Numbered from the stretch's first letter, positions 43,076-51,833 are shown. The stretch: 64,000 nt of DNA from Paracoccus thiocyanatus (GCF_900156255.1 NZ_FTMK01000015.1:23498-87497); one strand, 5' to 3'. A program made the numbers and translations. The notes: a model not told the origin generated them from the letters alone.

Positions 43076-44453
43076 GGGCCTGATCCCCCGTTGCAGGCAT
43101 GACGACGACGAACTCGGACCCCTTGCCGAGAAGCGACGTGAAGGTGACTTCGCCGCCGTGCAGCGAGACAATATCACGAACCAGGCTTAGGCCAACCCCG
43201 GCGCCCGGCAATCGCTCAACATTCGGCGCGCGATAGAATCGGTCGAACACCGCCGCCTGCGCCGATGGGGGAATGCCCGCGCCGTGATCCTGGACCCGGC
43301 AAAAGACCCGGCCGCCCTCGCGCCCCGTTTCCAGGCGGATGGGCGCGGGCGGATCGGAATATTTCACGGCATTGGACAGCAGGTTCAGCAAGACCTGTTC
43401 CAGCAGCACTGGGTCGCCGTCGGTTTCCAGCGCCCCGGCCGCAAGCCGCAGCGCCAGGATGCGGTCGGGATGCGCCTCGCGGATCTGGCCGGCGGCGAGG
43501 CGCGCGATCCGGTTCAGGTCCACGATGCGGCGCGTTGCGGCGATATCCCTGCCCTCGACGCTGGCCGAGGCGAGAAAGCCGCTCAGCAGCCGCTCCAACC
43601 GCTCGGCCGCGTCCAGGATGCGGGCGAACTTGCGCCGCAGGTCCGGGGACAGCAGGGCCGGGGCGGCGCGCAACTGCCTTTGGGCGATCATGTGGATGAT
43701 CGACACCGGGGTGCGGAACTGATGCGACACGGTGACGATGAAGCTGCGATAGACCTCCTTGGCGCGGCGTTCGACCATCAGCGCGTCGTGCAATTCGCGG
43801 GTCCGGGCGGCGACCGTCTGTTCCAGTTCCGCGCGGTGGCCTTGCAGGGCCGCCTGAACCCGCATCAGGCGCCGCGTGTTGCGCCACATCAGCCCGGCCA
43901 TAACCAGCCCGGTCGCAAAGGTGCCGCCGACCGCCAGCAGCAGCAATTGCATGACGCGCAGCAGCGCCTCGCGGCGGGTGTGCCGGTCAAGCCTTTCGTC
44001 ATGCGCCGTGGCATTGGTGATCTGGCGCAGGACCGAGGAAAGCGCCGCGACCCGCGGCACCAGCGCACCGGCCTGGGCGGGATCGAACGCCTCATCCGCC
44101 AGCGCCGCGTCCAGTTCGCCCAGCAGCGCCTTGGCCTCGGCCACGTCGTCACCGGCGCCGATCGACCGGAAATAGTCGATCTGCGGACGGTCCGCCATCA
44201 GCGCGATGCGGCTGTAAAGGATGTCGAAGCGCAGCAGCACGTCATCGGCATCCCGGTCCTGGCCGACGCGGTAAAGCGTCAGCATCAGGTTTTGCACCTC
44301 GCGGTCGGCCTGGGTGGCGGCCCACAGGTTGCCTTCCATGATCTCCTTGCGGAACGCCCGGTCGATATGGACAAGCTGGACCAGCGAATAGGCGAACAGC
44401 AGGACGAAACAGGCAAAGGTCAGCAGCGCGACATGCGCCCCGCGCAGCCGCAT
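43029..44453 (-). CDS. Membrane sensor histidine kinase
   Basis: A 474-residue kinase. The first membrane helix is near residues 8-28, a periplasmic helical sensor region spans about 30-165, and the second membrane helix is near 167-189. A coiled coil (about 195-235) leads into HisKA with phospho-acceptor His244 in SHQFRTP, followed by HATPase motifs LLNLLSNAVKYS (N box, Asn361), DHGAGI (389-394) and GVGLSLVRDI (419-428). Its start overlaps the stop of the upstream periplasmic protein gene (TGATG). The signal is unknown. Confidence 0.9.
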   Translation of the reverse strand: MRLRGAHVALLTFACFVLLFAYSLVQLVHIDRAFRKEIMEGNLWAATQADREVQNLMLTLYRVGQDRDADDVLLRFDILYSRIALMADRPQIDYFRSIGAGDDVAEAKALLGELDAALADEAFDPAQAGALVPRVAALSSVLRQITNATAHDERLDRHTRREALLRVMQLLLLAVGGTFATGLVMAGLMWRNTRRLMRVQAALQGHRAELEQTVAARTRELHDALMVERRAKEVYRSFIVTVSHQFRTPVSIIHMIAQRQLRAAPALLSPDLRRKFARILDAAERLERLLSGFLASASVEGRDIAATRRIVDLNRIARLAAGQIREAHPDRILALRLAAGALETDGDPVLLEQVLLNLLSNAVKYSDPPAPIRLETGREGGRVFCRVQDHGAGIPPSAQAAVFDRFYRAPNVERLPGAGVGLSLVRDIVSLHGGEVTFTSLLGKGSEFVVVMPATGDQAHATRVPAADHSVCRG

Positions 44454-44971
44454 CACAGCACGGTTATTTCGAAAAGCTGCCAGATCCAGCGCTCGTCCCT
44501 GACGGCGCTTTGCAGTTCGGGCCGCTGGTCGCGCGGATAGACTAGCCAAAGCGGGCCCTTGTCGCGGACCCGCATCGGCTTGCCGTTCATCTCTCGCGCC
44601 AGGACGGGATCATAGGACCAGGCGTCGTCGGCCGGAACGACGGTGCCGAAATCGTTCAGCGCCTTCATCAGCAGGTTGCGCCCGGCAAGATCGGATTGCG
44701 TCAGCCCGCCGCTGGTCAGCACATCCCGAAGCAGCGGCCCGCGAAATACCTGCACCCCTTCGGTCCAGCGCGTCCGCGTGGCGATCTGGCGCCAGGGCAG
44801 CGCGGCGATGTCCTGTTCGCGCAATTGCCGCACCCGCCCCGAGGGCTCGGTTATGGTCAGCATCACCGGGGGGTGATGGCCCCGCACCGGCGCGGCCAAG
44901 GCGAGGGTGGCGACGCCCCCCCACAGGATCATGGTTCTTCGGCTGGCGACCGTCTTGACCAAGCGGCGCAT
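44453..44971 (-). CDS. Cys-less molybdopterin-binding-fold periplasmic protein, probable sensory partner
   Basis: A 172-residue exported protein. After a hydrophobic signal segment (MILWGGVATLALAAPVRG), the rest has the pattern of the oxidoreductase molybdopterin-binding (SUOX) fold: VFRGPLLRDVLTSGG near residue 80, then SYDPVLAREMNGKPMRVRDKGPLWLVYPRD near 125-155. There is no cysteine anywhere in the protein, so the Cys that ligates molybdenum in sulfite oxidase and YedY-type enzymes is absent. A catalytic molybdenum cofactor role is therefore unlikely. It overlaps the kinase start, suggesting it feeds a signal to that kinase. The ATG at 44971 follows CGGAGA. Confidence 0.75.
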   Translation of the reverse strand: MRRLVKTVASRRTMILWGGVATLALAAPVRGHHPPVMLTITEPSGRVRQLREQDIAALPWRQIATRTRWTEGVQVFRGPLLRDVLTSGGLTQSDLAGRNLLMKALNDFGTVVPADDAWSYDPVLAREMNGKPMRVRDKGPLWLVYPRDQRPELQSAVRDERWIWQLFEITVL

Positions 44972-45403
44972 GCGGCGATCTCCGTGACAGGAAACATGAC
45001 AGCGGAATATGGCATGCACGGGCTGAGGTATAGCCCGTGCATGCCATTCATGACATCCGGTGCAAAGACCGGCACACTCGTTACCAAACCGCATGTCCTT
45101 GCGGGCGAGAGGGCTTCGCGACAAAGCAGGCACCCGCCCGGACGCGGCGTTCCTGGCAGGTCGGGGGCCTTGCGGCCATTCCCCAAAACAGGGGAATGGG
45201 CGGCGGTGGCGGGCGCCCGTCATCCGCCCTTGGCGGCGCCGGGGCTTGTGGACCGGCCTTCGGCGCATCCCTGCCAATGTCGCGCGGCTCGCGCCGATGT
45301 GCAAGCCGCGGCGCTTGCCGCGCCAGGCCCGCGCCGCTAACCGGGGAACGATTTTCCCGTCCGGCGATTGTGACAGGAAGCATCGCCGATGAAGGAGAAA
45401 ACC
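44972..45403. other. Intergenic region between divergent signalling and pseudo-caspase genes
   Basis: This 432-base stretch holds promoters for both divergent genes, a perfect 16-bp inverted repeat (45009-45047) and a 9-bp stem hairpin CCATTCCCC/GGGGAATGG (45176-45199, 6-base loop). No further gene could be supported; short readings in it lack family sequence or ribosome sites. Confidence 0.5.
45009..45047. repeat. Perfect 16-bp inverted repeat, possible attenuator or operator
   Basis: ATGGCATGCACGGGCT (45009-45024) is repeated exactly in inverted form at 45032-45047, with a 7-base spacer. It lies 38 bases upstream of the minus-strand start at 44971. A stem this long and perfect could block elongation as an RNA hairpin or serve as a protein-binding site. 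No T-tract follows on the minus strand, which reads CCATATTCCGC. Confidence 0.8.
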
Positions 45404-47008
45404 ATGCGCCCCCTGTCCCTTCTTCTGGCCGTCATGGTCGCGGCCGGCCCCGCCTGGGCCGAGGATCGTGGCGTGGTCATCGCCAATGCCCGTTACCAGA
45501 ACGCGCCGGAACTGGCCGATGCCGATGCCACCGCGGCATCAGAGGCGATGAAGGCCGCCGGGTTCCGCACCGTCGCGGGCGCCGACCTGACCGCCCAGGA
45601 CCTGCGCCAGGCGCTGGCCGACCTGCTGCGCCCCGACGATACCCCCGGCGCGCGCATCGTGCTGCTGAACGGCCGCTTTCTGAACGGCGCGGGCGAAAGC
45701 TGGTATATGGGCACCGATGCCGACCGGCCCGACCTGGTCGGGGCCGGGGCGCAGGGCGTTGCGCTGTCCCTGGTCCTGGGGCTGATCAAGGATGCGCAGC
45801 CCGGCGCGGTGCTGCTGCTGGGCCTTGACGGCGAGGGGATGGACCATGGCGCCGGGCTGGAAAACGGCCTTGGCGCGCTTGCGGGCCCCCAGGGGGTGAC
45901 GGTGATCTCGGGCCCGGCGGCCGCGACCGGCCCGGCGGCGGCGGCGCTGCTGCGGCCCGGCACCTCGGTTGGCGATGTGCTGGAGGGCGACGAACGGCTG
46001 GTCCTGGCCAAGGGCGGCGATGCCGGGCTTGTGCCGGTGCCGCAGGCGGACGCGGAGGCGGACCAGGCGGCTGCCCCTGCCCCCGGTCCGCTGGACGGGG
46101 ATCGCGACCTTTGGGCCAGGGCCGCAGCCCAGGACAGCGCGGCCGCCTATCGCGGCTATCTGGACCGCTATCCCGGCGGGATCTATTCCGCCGCCGCCAA
46201 GGCCCGGCTAGGGGCGCTGGAAACGGTCGAACGGGACCGCGACGTCTGGGCCGACGCCGCGGCCGCCAATACCGTCGCCGCCTACGAGGATTACCTGGCC
46301 CGCCATCCCCAGGGCGAATTCGCCCAGGCGGCGCGCAACCGGCTGGCGGAATTGCGTCCCGCCCCGGCCGCCCCCGCCCCCGCCCCCACCCGCCAGCCAG
46401 AGATCCAACAGCCCCGCCAGGTCCCGGCGGCGGAGGCGGCCGAAGACCGGCTGAACCTGTCGCGGGCCGACCGGGTGGCGATCCAACAGCGGCTGGGGGT
46501 GCTGGGCTATTCGACCGGCGGCACCGACGGGATTTTCGGATCGCGAACCCGTTCGGCCATCCGCGGCTGGCAACAGCGCAACGGCCATGCGGTTACCGGC
46601 TACCTGACCGCCGCCCAGCTTGGCGCGCTGCGCGAACAGGCCCAGGCCGCCACGCCCAGCCGCGACGAGCAGGACCGCGCCTATTGGCAGCAGACCGGCG
46701 CCAAGGGCGGGGCCAGCAACCTGCGCGCCTATCTGGAGCGCTATCCCGACGGCATCCATGCCAGGACCGCGCGGCAGCGGCTGGATGCGGCCCAGGCGGA
46801 CGCCCCGCGCGGGGACCCCGAGGACCGCGCCTGGACCCAGGCCCGCCAAGCCGATACGGTGCAGGCCTATACCCAATATTTGCAGAACTGGCCACGGGGC
46901 GAGCATGCCGAACAGGCCCGCCAGCGCCGCACCCGCCTGATCGGCCAGGGACAGATCGGCAATGGCGTGATCGGGCTGGATACGATCATCCGCGAACTGG
47001 TGAAGTAA
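45404..47008 (+). CDS. Secreted pseudo-caspase / peptidoglycan-binding-domain protein with tetrapeptide-like repeats
   Basis: A 534-residue exported protein (signal peptide MRPLSLLLAVMVAAGPAWA). Residues about 20-210 have a caspase-like fold (GVVIANARYQNAPELADADATA, then VLLNGR near 86 and MGTDAD near 102). The catalytic positions are lost: NGRF stands where SGHG is expected and LGLDGEG where D.C is expected. Four repeats of the type W..A...D..AY..YL..YP.G follow at about 234-270, 278-316, 423-463 and 473-510, with a PG_binding_1 domain at 353-410 (QQRLGVLGYSTGGTDGIFG). The ATG at 45404 has AAGGAG at ideal spacing and is preferred to 45389. Confidence 0.82.
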   Translation: MRPLSLLLAVMVAAGPAWAEDRGVVIANARYQNAPELADADATAASEAMKAAGFRTVAGADLTAQDLRQALADLLRPDDTPGARIVLLNGRFLNGAGESWYMGTDADRPDLVGAGAQGVALSLVLGLIKDAQPGAVLLLGLDGEGMDHGAGLENGLGALAGPQGVTVISGPAAATGPAAAALLRPGTSVGDVLEGDERLVLAKGGDAGLVPVPQADAEADQAAAPAPGPLDGDRDLWARAAAQDSAAAYRGYLDRYPGGIYSAAAKARLGALETVERDRDVWADAAAANTVAAYEDYLARHPQGEFAQAARNRLAELRPAPAAPAPAPTRQPEIQQPRQVPAAEAAEDRLNLSRADRVAIQQRLGVLGYSTGGTDGIFGSRTRSAIRGWQQRNGHAVTGYLTAAQLGALREQAQAATPSRDEQDRAYWQQTGAKGGASNLRAYLERYPDGIHARTARQRLDAAQADAPRGDPEDRAWTQARQADTVQAYTQYLQNWPRGEHAEQARQRRTRLIGQGQIGNGVIGLDTIIRELVK

Positions 47009-47156
47009 AGCTGCGCCGCGGCCCCAAGGCTGCCCCGTCCCCTTCGGCCCGCGCGCCGGTCCGGCCGTGAAGGTGGTGACCGGGGCTTACCGCAGGGGTT
47101 GCAAAACCCACCGGCCGAGTCCAAGGTTCGGCCTCGCCATTTCCAGGGCCATCTCC

Positions 47157-48389
47157 ATGTCTGCATCCTCTGCTTCCAGCCGGGACGTTTCCCGGCCCGA
47201 ATTCATTGCCTTGATCGCCGGGCTCATGGCGCTTAACGCGCTGGCCATCGACGTCATGCTTCCGGCGCTGCCCTATATGGGCCATGCGCTTGGCGTCGCT
47301 GATGAAAACGACCGCCATTTCGTGCTGACCGCCTATATGCTTGGCTTCGGCGCGGCGCAGTTGGCCTTTGGCCCGCTTTCGGACCGATTCGGAAGACGCG
47401 CGCCGCTGTTTGTCGGGCTGGTGATCTATGCCGCCGCCGCCTGTGCCGCGGTATTCTCGCCCAATTTCGCGACCCTTCTGGCCCTGCGCTTCGTCCAGGG
47501 CGTCGGCGCTGCCGGAACCCGCGTCATCGCCACCTCGGTGGTCCGCGACCGTTTCCACGGCCGCGCCATGGCCGAGGTGATGTCCCTGGTCTTCATGGTT
47601 TTCATGATCGTGCCGGTGGTCGCCCCGGCCATCGGCCAGGTCATCCTTTTGACGGGTCCGTGGGAATATATCTTCCTGTTCATGGCGGCCGTCAGCGTCG
47701 CGATAACAGTCTGGGCCGTGCTTCGCCTGCCCGAAACCCTGGCGCCCGAGCGGCGGCGGCCGCTGCGGGCCGATGTCGTCCTGGACGGGTTCCGCATCGT
47801 TTTGTCGAACCGCAGCGCCATCATGTATGGGCTTGCGGGCACCTTCATCTTTTCGGCCCTGTTCGGCTTTATCAACACCTCTCAGCAGATCTATGTCGAC
47901 ATTTACGGCCTTGGCGCGCTTTTCCCCCTGGCCTTCGCTTTCCAGGCGTCGCTGATGGCGGTCTCGTCCTATACCAATTCGCGCATGGTGCGCCGGATCG
48001 GCATGCGGCGGCTGAGCCATGCCGCCATACTGATCTTCACCGCGGTCAGCGGGCTGTGGCTGGTCCTGGCGCTGACCTTGCCGATGCCGCTGTGGCTGTT
48101 CATGACGCTGCTATGCGTGATCATGTTCATGTTCGGCTGGTCGGCATCCAACATGAATTCCCTGTCGCTGGAGCCGCTGGGCGCGGTCGCGGGCACGGCT
48201 TCGTCGGTGTTCGGCTTTATCCAGACCGTGGGCGGCGCGGTTCTGGGCACGATCGTGGGCAGCTTTTTCGACGGCACGGTGGTCCCGATTGCCGCGGGCT
48301 ATGTCGTCTTCGGTCTTCTGGCGCTCGGCTGCATCCTGATCGCCGAAAAGGGCAGGCTGTTCGGGGTGGGCGAGGAATATCGCGCCTAG
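47157..48389 (+). CDS. Bcr/CflA-family MFS efflux transporter
   Basis: A 410-residue MFS protein with 12 predicted helices. Motif A reads GPLSDRFGRRAP after helix 2 (near residue 68), and helix 1 is ALIAGLMALNALAIDVMLPALP, the Bcr/CflA pattern with a conserved Asp. RFVQGVGAAGTRVIATSVVRD near residue 110 is the DHA1 motif C/B region. The family exports drugs, sulfonamides and other small molecules by proton antiport. The ribosome site is weak. No regulator is adjacent; the upstream gene is 148 bases away. Confidence 0.9.
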   Translation: MSASSASSRDVSRPEFIALIAGLMALNALAIDVMLPALPYMGHALGVADENDRHFVLTAYMLGFGAAQLAFGPLSDRFGRRAPLFVGLVIYAAAACAAVFSPNFATLLALRFVQGVGAAGTRVIATSVVRDRFHGRAMAEVMSLVFMVFMIVPVVAPAIGQVILLTGPWEYIFLFMAAVSVAITVWAVLRLPETLAPERRRPLRADVVLDGFRIVLSNRSAIMYGLAGTFIFSALFGFINTSQQIYVDIYGLGALFPLAFAFQASLMAVSSYTNSRMVRRIGMRRLSHAAILIFTAVSGLWLVLALTLPMPLWLFMTLLCVIMFMFGWSASNMNSLSLEPLGAVAGTASSVFGFIQTVGGAVLGTIVGSFFDGTVVPIAAGYVVFGLLALGCILIAEKGRLFGVGEEYRA

Positions 48390-48392
48390 CGG

Positions 48393-48408
48393 GGCGGCCA
48401 TGGCCGCC
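48393..48408. repeat. 16-bp GC-rich palindrome after the MFS gene
   Basis: GGCGGCCATGGCCGCC is a perfect palindrome 4 bases after the MFS stop. It has no loop, so it is not a classical hairpin terminator, though it could still form a cruciform or aid transcript end formation. Confidence 0.4.
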
Positions 48409-48479
48409 GAAACCGCCCCCCGATTTTCATTGCCGTTCCCTCCACTCCGGCCGAGACTGCTGACAGGGGGGGAATCAAC

Positions 48480-48965
48480 ATGCGTCCGCACGCTTTCGTT
48501 CTGGCCTTGGCCGCAACACTGGCATCGCCGGCTTTCGCGCAGGCCGAAAGCTTGGCGATACTTCCCGTAAAGCTTCTGGATACCTCGCATGAGGCCCGCG
48601 ACCAGGCCCAGGATCATGAGCGCCGGCTGGAACTGCTCGCAAAGGTTCTGGCCAGCGGGATGGCCGGCCAGCGCATAGAGCGAACCGAGGTAGAGCGGGC
48701 TTGCTCACCCCAGACGACCGACTGCCTGGTCAAGCTGCTGCGTGACAGGGGCGCTGAGCGCGGGTTGTTCGTGGTGGTGCAGAAATCCAGCACGCTGATC
48801 CTGCAAATCTTTGCCGATCTGGTCGATATCCGAAACGAAAAGCTTCTGGTCCACAAGGAATTGAACTTCCGCGGCGACAATGACGAATCCTGGCGGCGCG
48901 CCGGCGCGTTTCTGGCCCGCCAGCTTGAAGCGGCGCCCGATGGCGCCTCGTCGCGGGTCCGCTAG
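48480..48965 (+). CDS. Periplasmic DUF2380-like protein
   Basis: A 161-residue protein with a signal peptide (MRPHAFVLALAATLASPAFAQA). LAILPVKLLDTSHEA opens the mature part, and the only Cys pair is Cys75/Cys82. The pattern resembles the DUF2380/DUF3280 group of small exported proteins of unknown function, which have a TolB-like N-terminal fold. It starts after GGGGGG-AA and has no operon partner within 90 bases upstream or 280 downstream. No function can be assigned. Confidence 0.65.
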   Translation: MRPHAFVLALAATLASPAFAQAESLAILPVKLLDTSHEARDQAQDHERRLELLAKVLASGMAGQRIERTEVERACSPQTTDCLVKLLRDRGAERGLFVVVQKSSTLILQIFADLVDIRNEKLLVHKELNFRGDNDESWRRAGAFLARQLEAAPDGASSRVR

Positions 48966-49252
48966 ATCCGGGCCGCCAAGGGTCCAGTTGCCGCCCGCCA
49001 CAAGCGCTGTCCTCGGGACCTGCGCCGCAGCCCCTGGACGAAACAGAGCTATGGCTGACCGGATCGCCGGTTCCCCGCCGAATGGCCGTGATGTGCGTCC
49101 TGCAATCGACTGGGCAGAAATCGTCCCGGTCGTCCCGTCGACCGTGCCGAAGCCTCCCATCGGAACAAAAGCTTCCTGCGCCAGTTAGGGCTTGCAAGCT
49201 GCCGTCGTCCGCGCCGGATCTTGCCATTGCCCTTTCATAGAGGTTTCCTCAC

Positions 49253-50164
49253 ATGACATATTCATCCCAGGAGCCCGACCTGTCCAGCGGTCCCGTTCCC
49301 ACGCCGACCGTTTCCGAAGACGTCCACACCATCATGATCAACAAGGTCTCTTGGGGCGCGATTTTTGCCGGCGTCGTCGTTGCGCTGGTCGTGCAAGTCC
49401 TGTTGACGATGCTTGGCGCCGGTATCGGTCTGGCGACGCTGGATCCCGGCACGGGCGACAATCCCAGCGCCTCGACCTTTTCGATCGCCGCCGGCATCTG
49501 GTATGTCGTCTCGGGGATCGTCGCTGCCTTCGCGGGCGGCTATATCGCGGCACGGATGTCGGGCAAGACGGTCCCCACGACCGGCGCCCTGCATGGCCTG
49601 ACCACCTGGGCCTTCACGACGCTTCTGGTTCTGTATTTCCTTTCGACCACGGTCGGCAGCCTGGTCGGCGGTGCCTTCAGCGGCGTTTCGAACGTGATCG
49701 GGGGCGTCGGCCAGACCGCGGCGCAAACCGCGGCCCCGATGCTTGACGACTTCAATCCCCTCGACGAGATCGAAAATCAGGTCCGGGCCACCGGAAACGA
49801 TCCCGAAGCCCTGAATACGGCGGCGGTGAACGCGGCGCGTGCCCTTGTCACCGGCGATGAAGCCGGGCGGGATGAGGCCCGGCAGCAGGCGGCCCAGGCC
49901 CTGGCCAATGCGCGCGGCATCCCTCTGGACGAGGCGAACCAGCAGATCGGCCAGATCGAGCAGCAGTATCAGCAGACGGTCGACCGGGTCCAGCAACAGG
50001 CCAGGCAGGCCGCCGACGCCGCGGCCTCGGGCGCGGCAACCGGGGCCATCATGGCCTTTGTCGCCTTGGTCCTCGGCGCCATCGCGGGATGGCTTGGGGG
50101 CCGCTCGGGCGTCGTGCATCCGGTCTATGCCGATCGCGTCATCCCGACCCGCAATAGGCTATGA
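49253..50164 (+). CDS. Multi-pass membrane protein, PhnA-like annotated family
   Basis: A 303-residue protein with an N-terminal cytoplasmic tail, membrane helices at about residues 34-57, 78-100 and 115-136 (VSWGAIFAGVVVALVVQVLLTML opens the first), and one more at 263-282. Between them, residues about 165-255 form a helical, Gln/Ala-rich region (QIGQIEQQYQQTVDRVQQQARQ) with coiled-coil potential. Homologues in methylotrophs and Rhodobacterales are annotated as PhnA-like, though it lacks the PhnA zinc domain, so that name is unreliable. Function is unknown. Confidence 0.65.
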   Translation: MTYSSQEPDLSSGPVPTPTVSEDVHTIMINKVSWGAIFAGVVVALVVQVLLTMLGAGIGLATLDPGTGDNPSASTFSIAAGIWYVVSGIVAAFAGGYIAARMSGKTVPTTGALHGLTTWAFTTLLVLYFLSTTVGSLVGGAFSGVSNVIGGVGQTAAQTAAPMLDDFNPLDEIENQVRATGNDPEALNTAAVNAARALVTGDEAGRDEARQQAAQALANARGIPLDEANQQIGQIEQQYQQTVDRVQQQARQAADAAASGAATGAIMAFVALVLGAIAGWLGGRSGVVHPVYADRVIPTRNRL

Positions 50165-50183
50165 GGCAAAGCAAAAAGCCAGA

Positions 50184-50209
50184 AGCCCCGCTTTGGCGGG
50201 GCTTTCCTT
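50184..50209 (+). terminator. Rho-independent terminator
   Basis: Perfect 8-bp stem AGCCCCGC (50184-50191) and GCGGGGCT (50196-50203), TTTG loop, followed by TTCCTTT. It follows the 49253-50164 gene and separates it from the convergent EamA gene. Confidence 0.85.
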
Positions 50210-50272
50210 TGCCGGTGCAGGTGAGTCAGTAGCCAGCCCGCCGTGCGCACCGTTCGGCATGTTGCCCTCTGC

Positions 50273-51121
50273 TCAAGCGCGCTTCCACACCGAAAGGCCG
50301 ATGGATAGGAAAACCATCGCCACGCCAAGCGCCTGCTGCGCATTCAGCGTCTCTTCCATGACACCGACGCCAAGGGCCAGCGCCACCACGGGGCTTAGAA
50401 AGGCCAGCACCGAAACCCGGCTGCCCAGTCGCTGCACCCCGCCGACCCAAAGCCAATAGCTCAGGGCGGTTGCGAACAGCACCAGGTAGCCCAGGCCCAG
50501 CGTGTTTCGCGTCTCCCAATGGAGGGGCAGGCCCTCGACCAGCAAGGCAAGGGGCAGGATCAGGACGCCGCCGATCAGCAATTGCCATGTCGTCATCTGC
50601 ACCGGCGGCGCAAGATCGCGCCAGTGCTCCATCAAAACGATGCCAAGCGCCATGGACAATGCCGCGCCGACACCGGCCAGCACGCCGATCAGGTCGAAGG
50701 CAAGGCCGCCGTTCAGGACCATCAGCCCGACACCGGCCATGCCCAGCACCGCCAGCCCGATCTGGCCCATTCCCGGCCGCCGCCCCAGCAGCGGCCAGGC
50801 CAGCAGCGCGACCAGCAAGGGCTGGCAGGCGGCCAATGTCGCGGTGATCCCGCCCGGCAATCGGGCCGCGCTGATCAGCAGCAGCGCGAAGAACAATCCG
50901 ATATTGGTCAGCGCCAGAACGGTAACGGGAAGCAGGATGCGAAGCGGCGGCAGGCGCCGGACCAGAAGCAGCATCAAAAGCCCGGCTGGCAGCGCCCGCA
51001 GGGCAGAGATCAGGACCGGGTGATCGGTCGGCAATGTCTGGACAAAGACGATATAGGTCGTGCCCCAAAGCATCGGCCCGATGGCGGTGCCGATGAAGCG
51101 GCCGGCATTCCGGTCAGCCAT
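50273..51121 (-). CDS. EamA-family DMT transporter
   Basis: A 282-residue membrane protein with ten hydrophobic helices in two EamA repeats (about residues 10-130 and 140-275). Motifs include ALRALPAGLLMLLLVRRLPP near 40-60 and SVLAFLSPVVALALGVGVMEE near 235-255. EamA proteins export amino acids, nucleosides or related metabolites. It is the last gene of a minus-strand group (hyuA, hyuB, isomerase, tetR, eamA), 43 bases after tetR. That context suggests export of an intermediate or analogue of the pathway; this is inferred. Confidence 0.88.
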   Translation of the reverse strand: MADRNAGRFIGTAIGPMLWGTTYIVFVQTLPTDHPVLISALRALPAGLLMLLLVRRLPPLRILLPVTVLALTNIGLFFALLLISAARLPGGITATLAACQPLLVALLAWPLLGRRPGMGQIGLAVLGMAGVGLMVLNGGLAFDLIGVLAGVGAALSMALGIVLMEHWRDLAPPVQMTTWQLLIGGVLILPLALLVEGLPLHWETRNTLGLGYLVLFATALSYWLWVGGVQRLGSRVSVLAFLSPVVALALGVGVMEETLNAQQALGVAMVFLSIGLSVWKRA

Positions 51122-51164
51122 GTCAATCCTCGCGGTCGGGATGATCCTTGCGGGCGCGCCGGGT

Positions 51165-51833
51165 TCAGCGCGCCAGTTCCGGCGTCCAGTCTCCGGGCTG
51201 CGGCTCGCGCGTCAGGTAGCTGATCACCATGTCGACCAGATGCGCCTGGCGATGCTCGATATGCTCGGGCGCGCCCAGCTTGCGGTTGAACAGCATCGAC
51301 AGCGTATACTGGTTCGACAGGTAGAAATAGCCCAGGCCCGAGATCGAGATATACAGTTCCACCGGGTCCACGCCCTTGCGGAACACGCCCTGCTCTTCGC
51401 CCTGCCGCAGGATCTCGCGCAATGTCTCGGCCAGCCGGTCATACATGCTGCGGATGATCGTCGACTTGCCGATATGGCGGGCGCGATGCAGGTTTTCCGT
51501 GTTCAGCATGATGATCACATCCGGCTCTTCGACGAAGACGCGAAAGGTATTCTCGCAAAGGCGGATCATGGCATCCAGCGGGTCAAGCCCGTTGACGGCG
51601 ACGTCGCTTTGCCGCCGCCGCAGGGTTTCGTAGACCCGCTCGAGGATGCGGATATACAGGTCCTCCTTGCCGCGGAAATAGTGGTAAAGCAGGTTCTTGC
51701 TGACCTTGGCCCGCGCCACGATGGCATCCACTCGGGCGCCATCGTAGCCGCGGCGCGCAAACTCGGCCTGCGCGGCCGCGAGGATCTTTTCCTGCGTCCG
51801 GATCGCATCCCTGACAGCCGGTTTCTCGGCCAT
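51165..51833 (-). CDS. TetR-family transcriptional regulator
   Basis: A 222-residue TetR protein. The N-terminal helix-turn-helix (about residues 10-58) contains ILAAAQAEFARRGYDGARVDAIVARAKVSKNLLYHYFRGKEDLYI. The C-terminal ligand domain includes GVDPVELYISISGLGYFYL near residue 170. The ATG at 51833 has GGAGGAG just upstream; a GTG at 51848 is less likely. It lies 32 bases from the isomerase gene and probably controls the divergent hyu/ABC operons through the sites noted in 56548-56769. Confidence 0.88.
   Translation of the reverse strand: MAEKPAVRDAIRTQEKILAAAQAEFARRGYDGARVDAIVARAKVSKNLLYHYFRGKEDLYIRILERVYETLRRRQSDVAVNGLDPLDAMIRLCENTFRVFVEEPDVIIMLNTENLHRARHIGKSTIIRSMYDRLAETLREILRQGEEQGVFRKGVDPVELYISISGLGYFYLSNQYTLSMLFNRKLGAPEHIEHRQAHLVDMVISYLTREPQPGDWTPELAR

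Noticed and set aside
44453..44971. Active molybdopterin oxidoreductase
   Set aside because: The protein has no cysteine at all, so it cannot supply the conserved molybdenum ligand.
45389..45403. Upstream ATG as the start of the pseudo-caspase gene
   Set aside because: The ATG at 45404 has AAGGAG at six bases and begins a clean signal peptide. The upstream ATG lacks comparable spacing.
48966..49252. Small gene in the gap before the PhnA-like membrane gene
   Set aside because: A 102-codon frame is open there but is Pro/Arg-rich, has no ribosome site and no family features.
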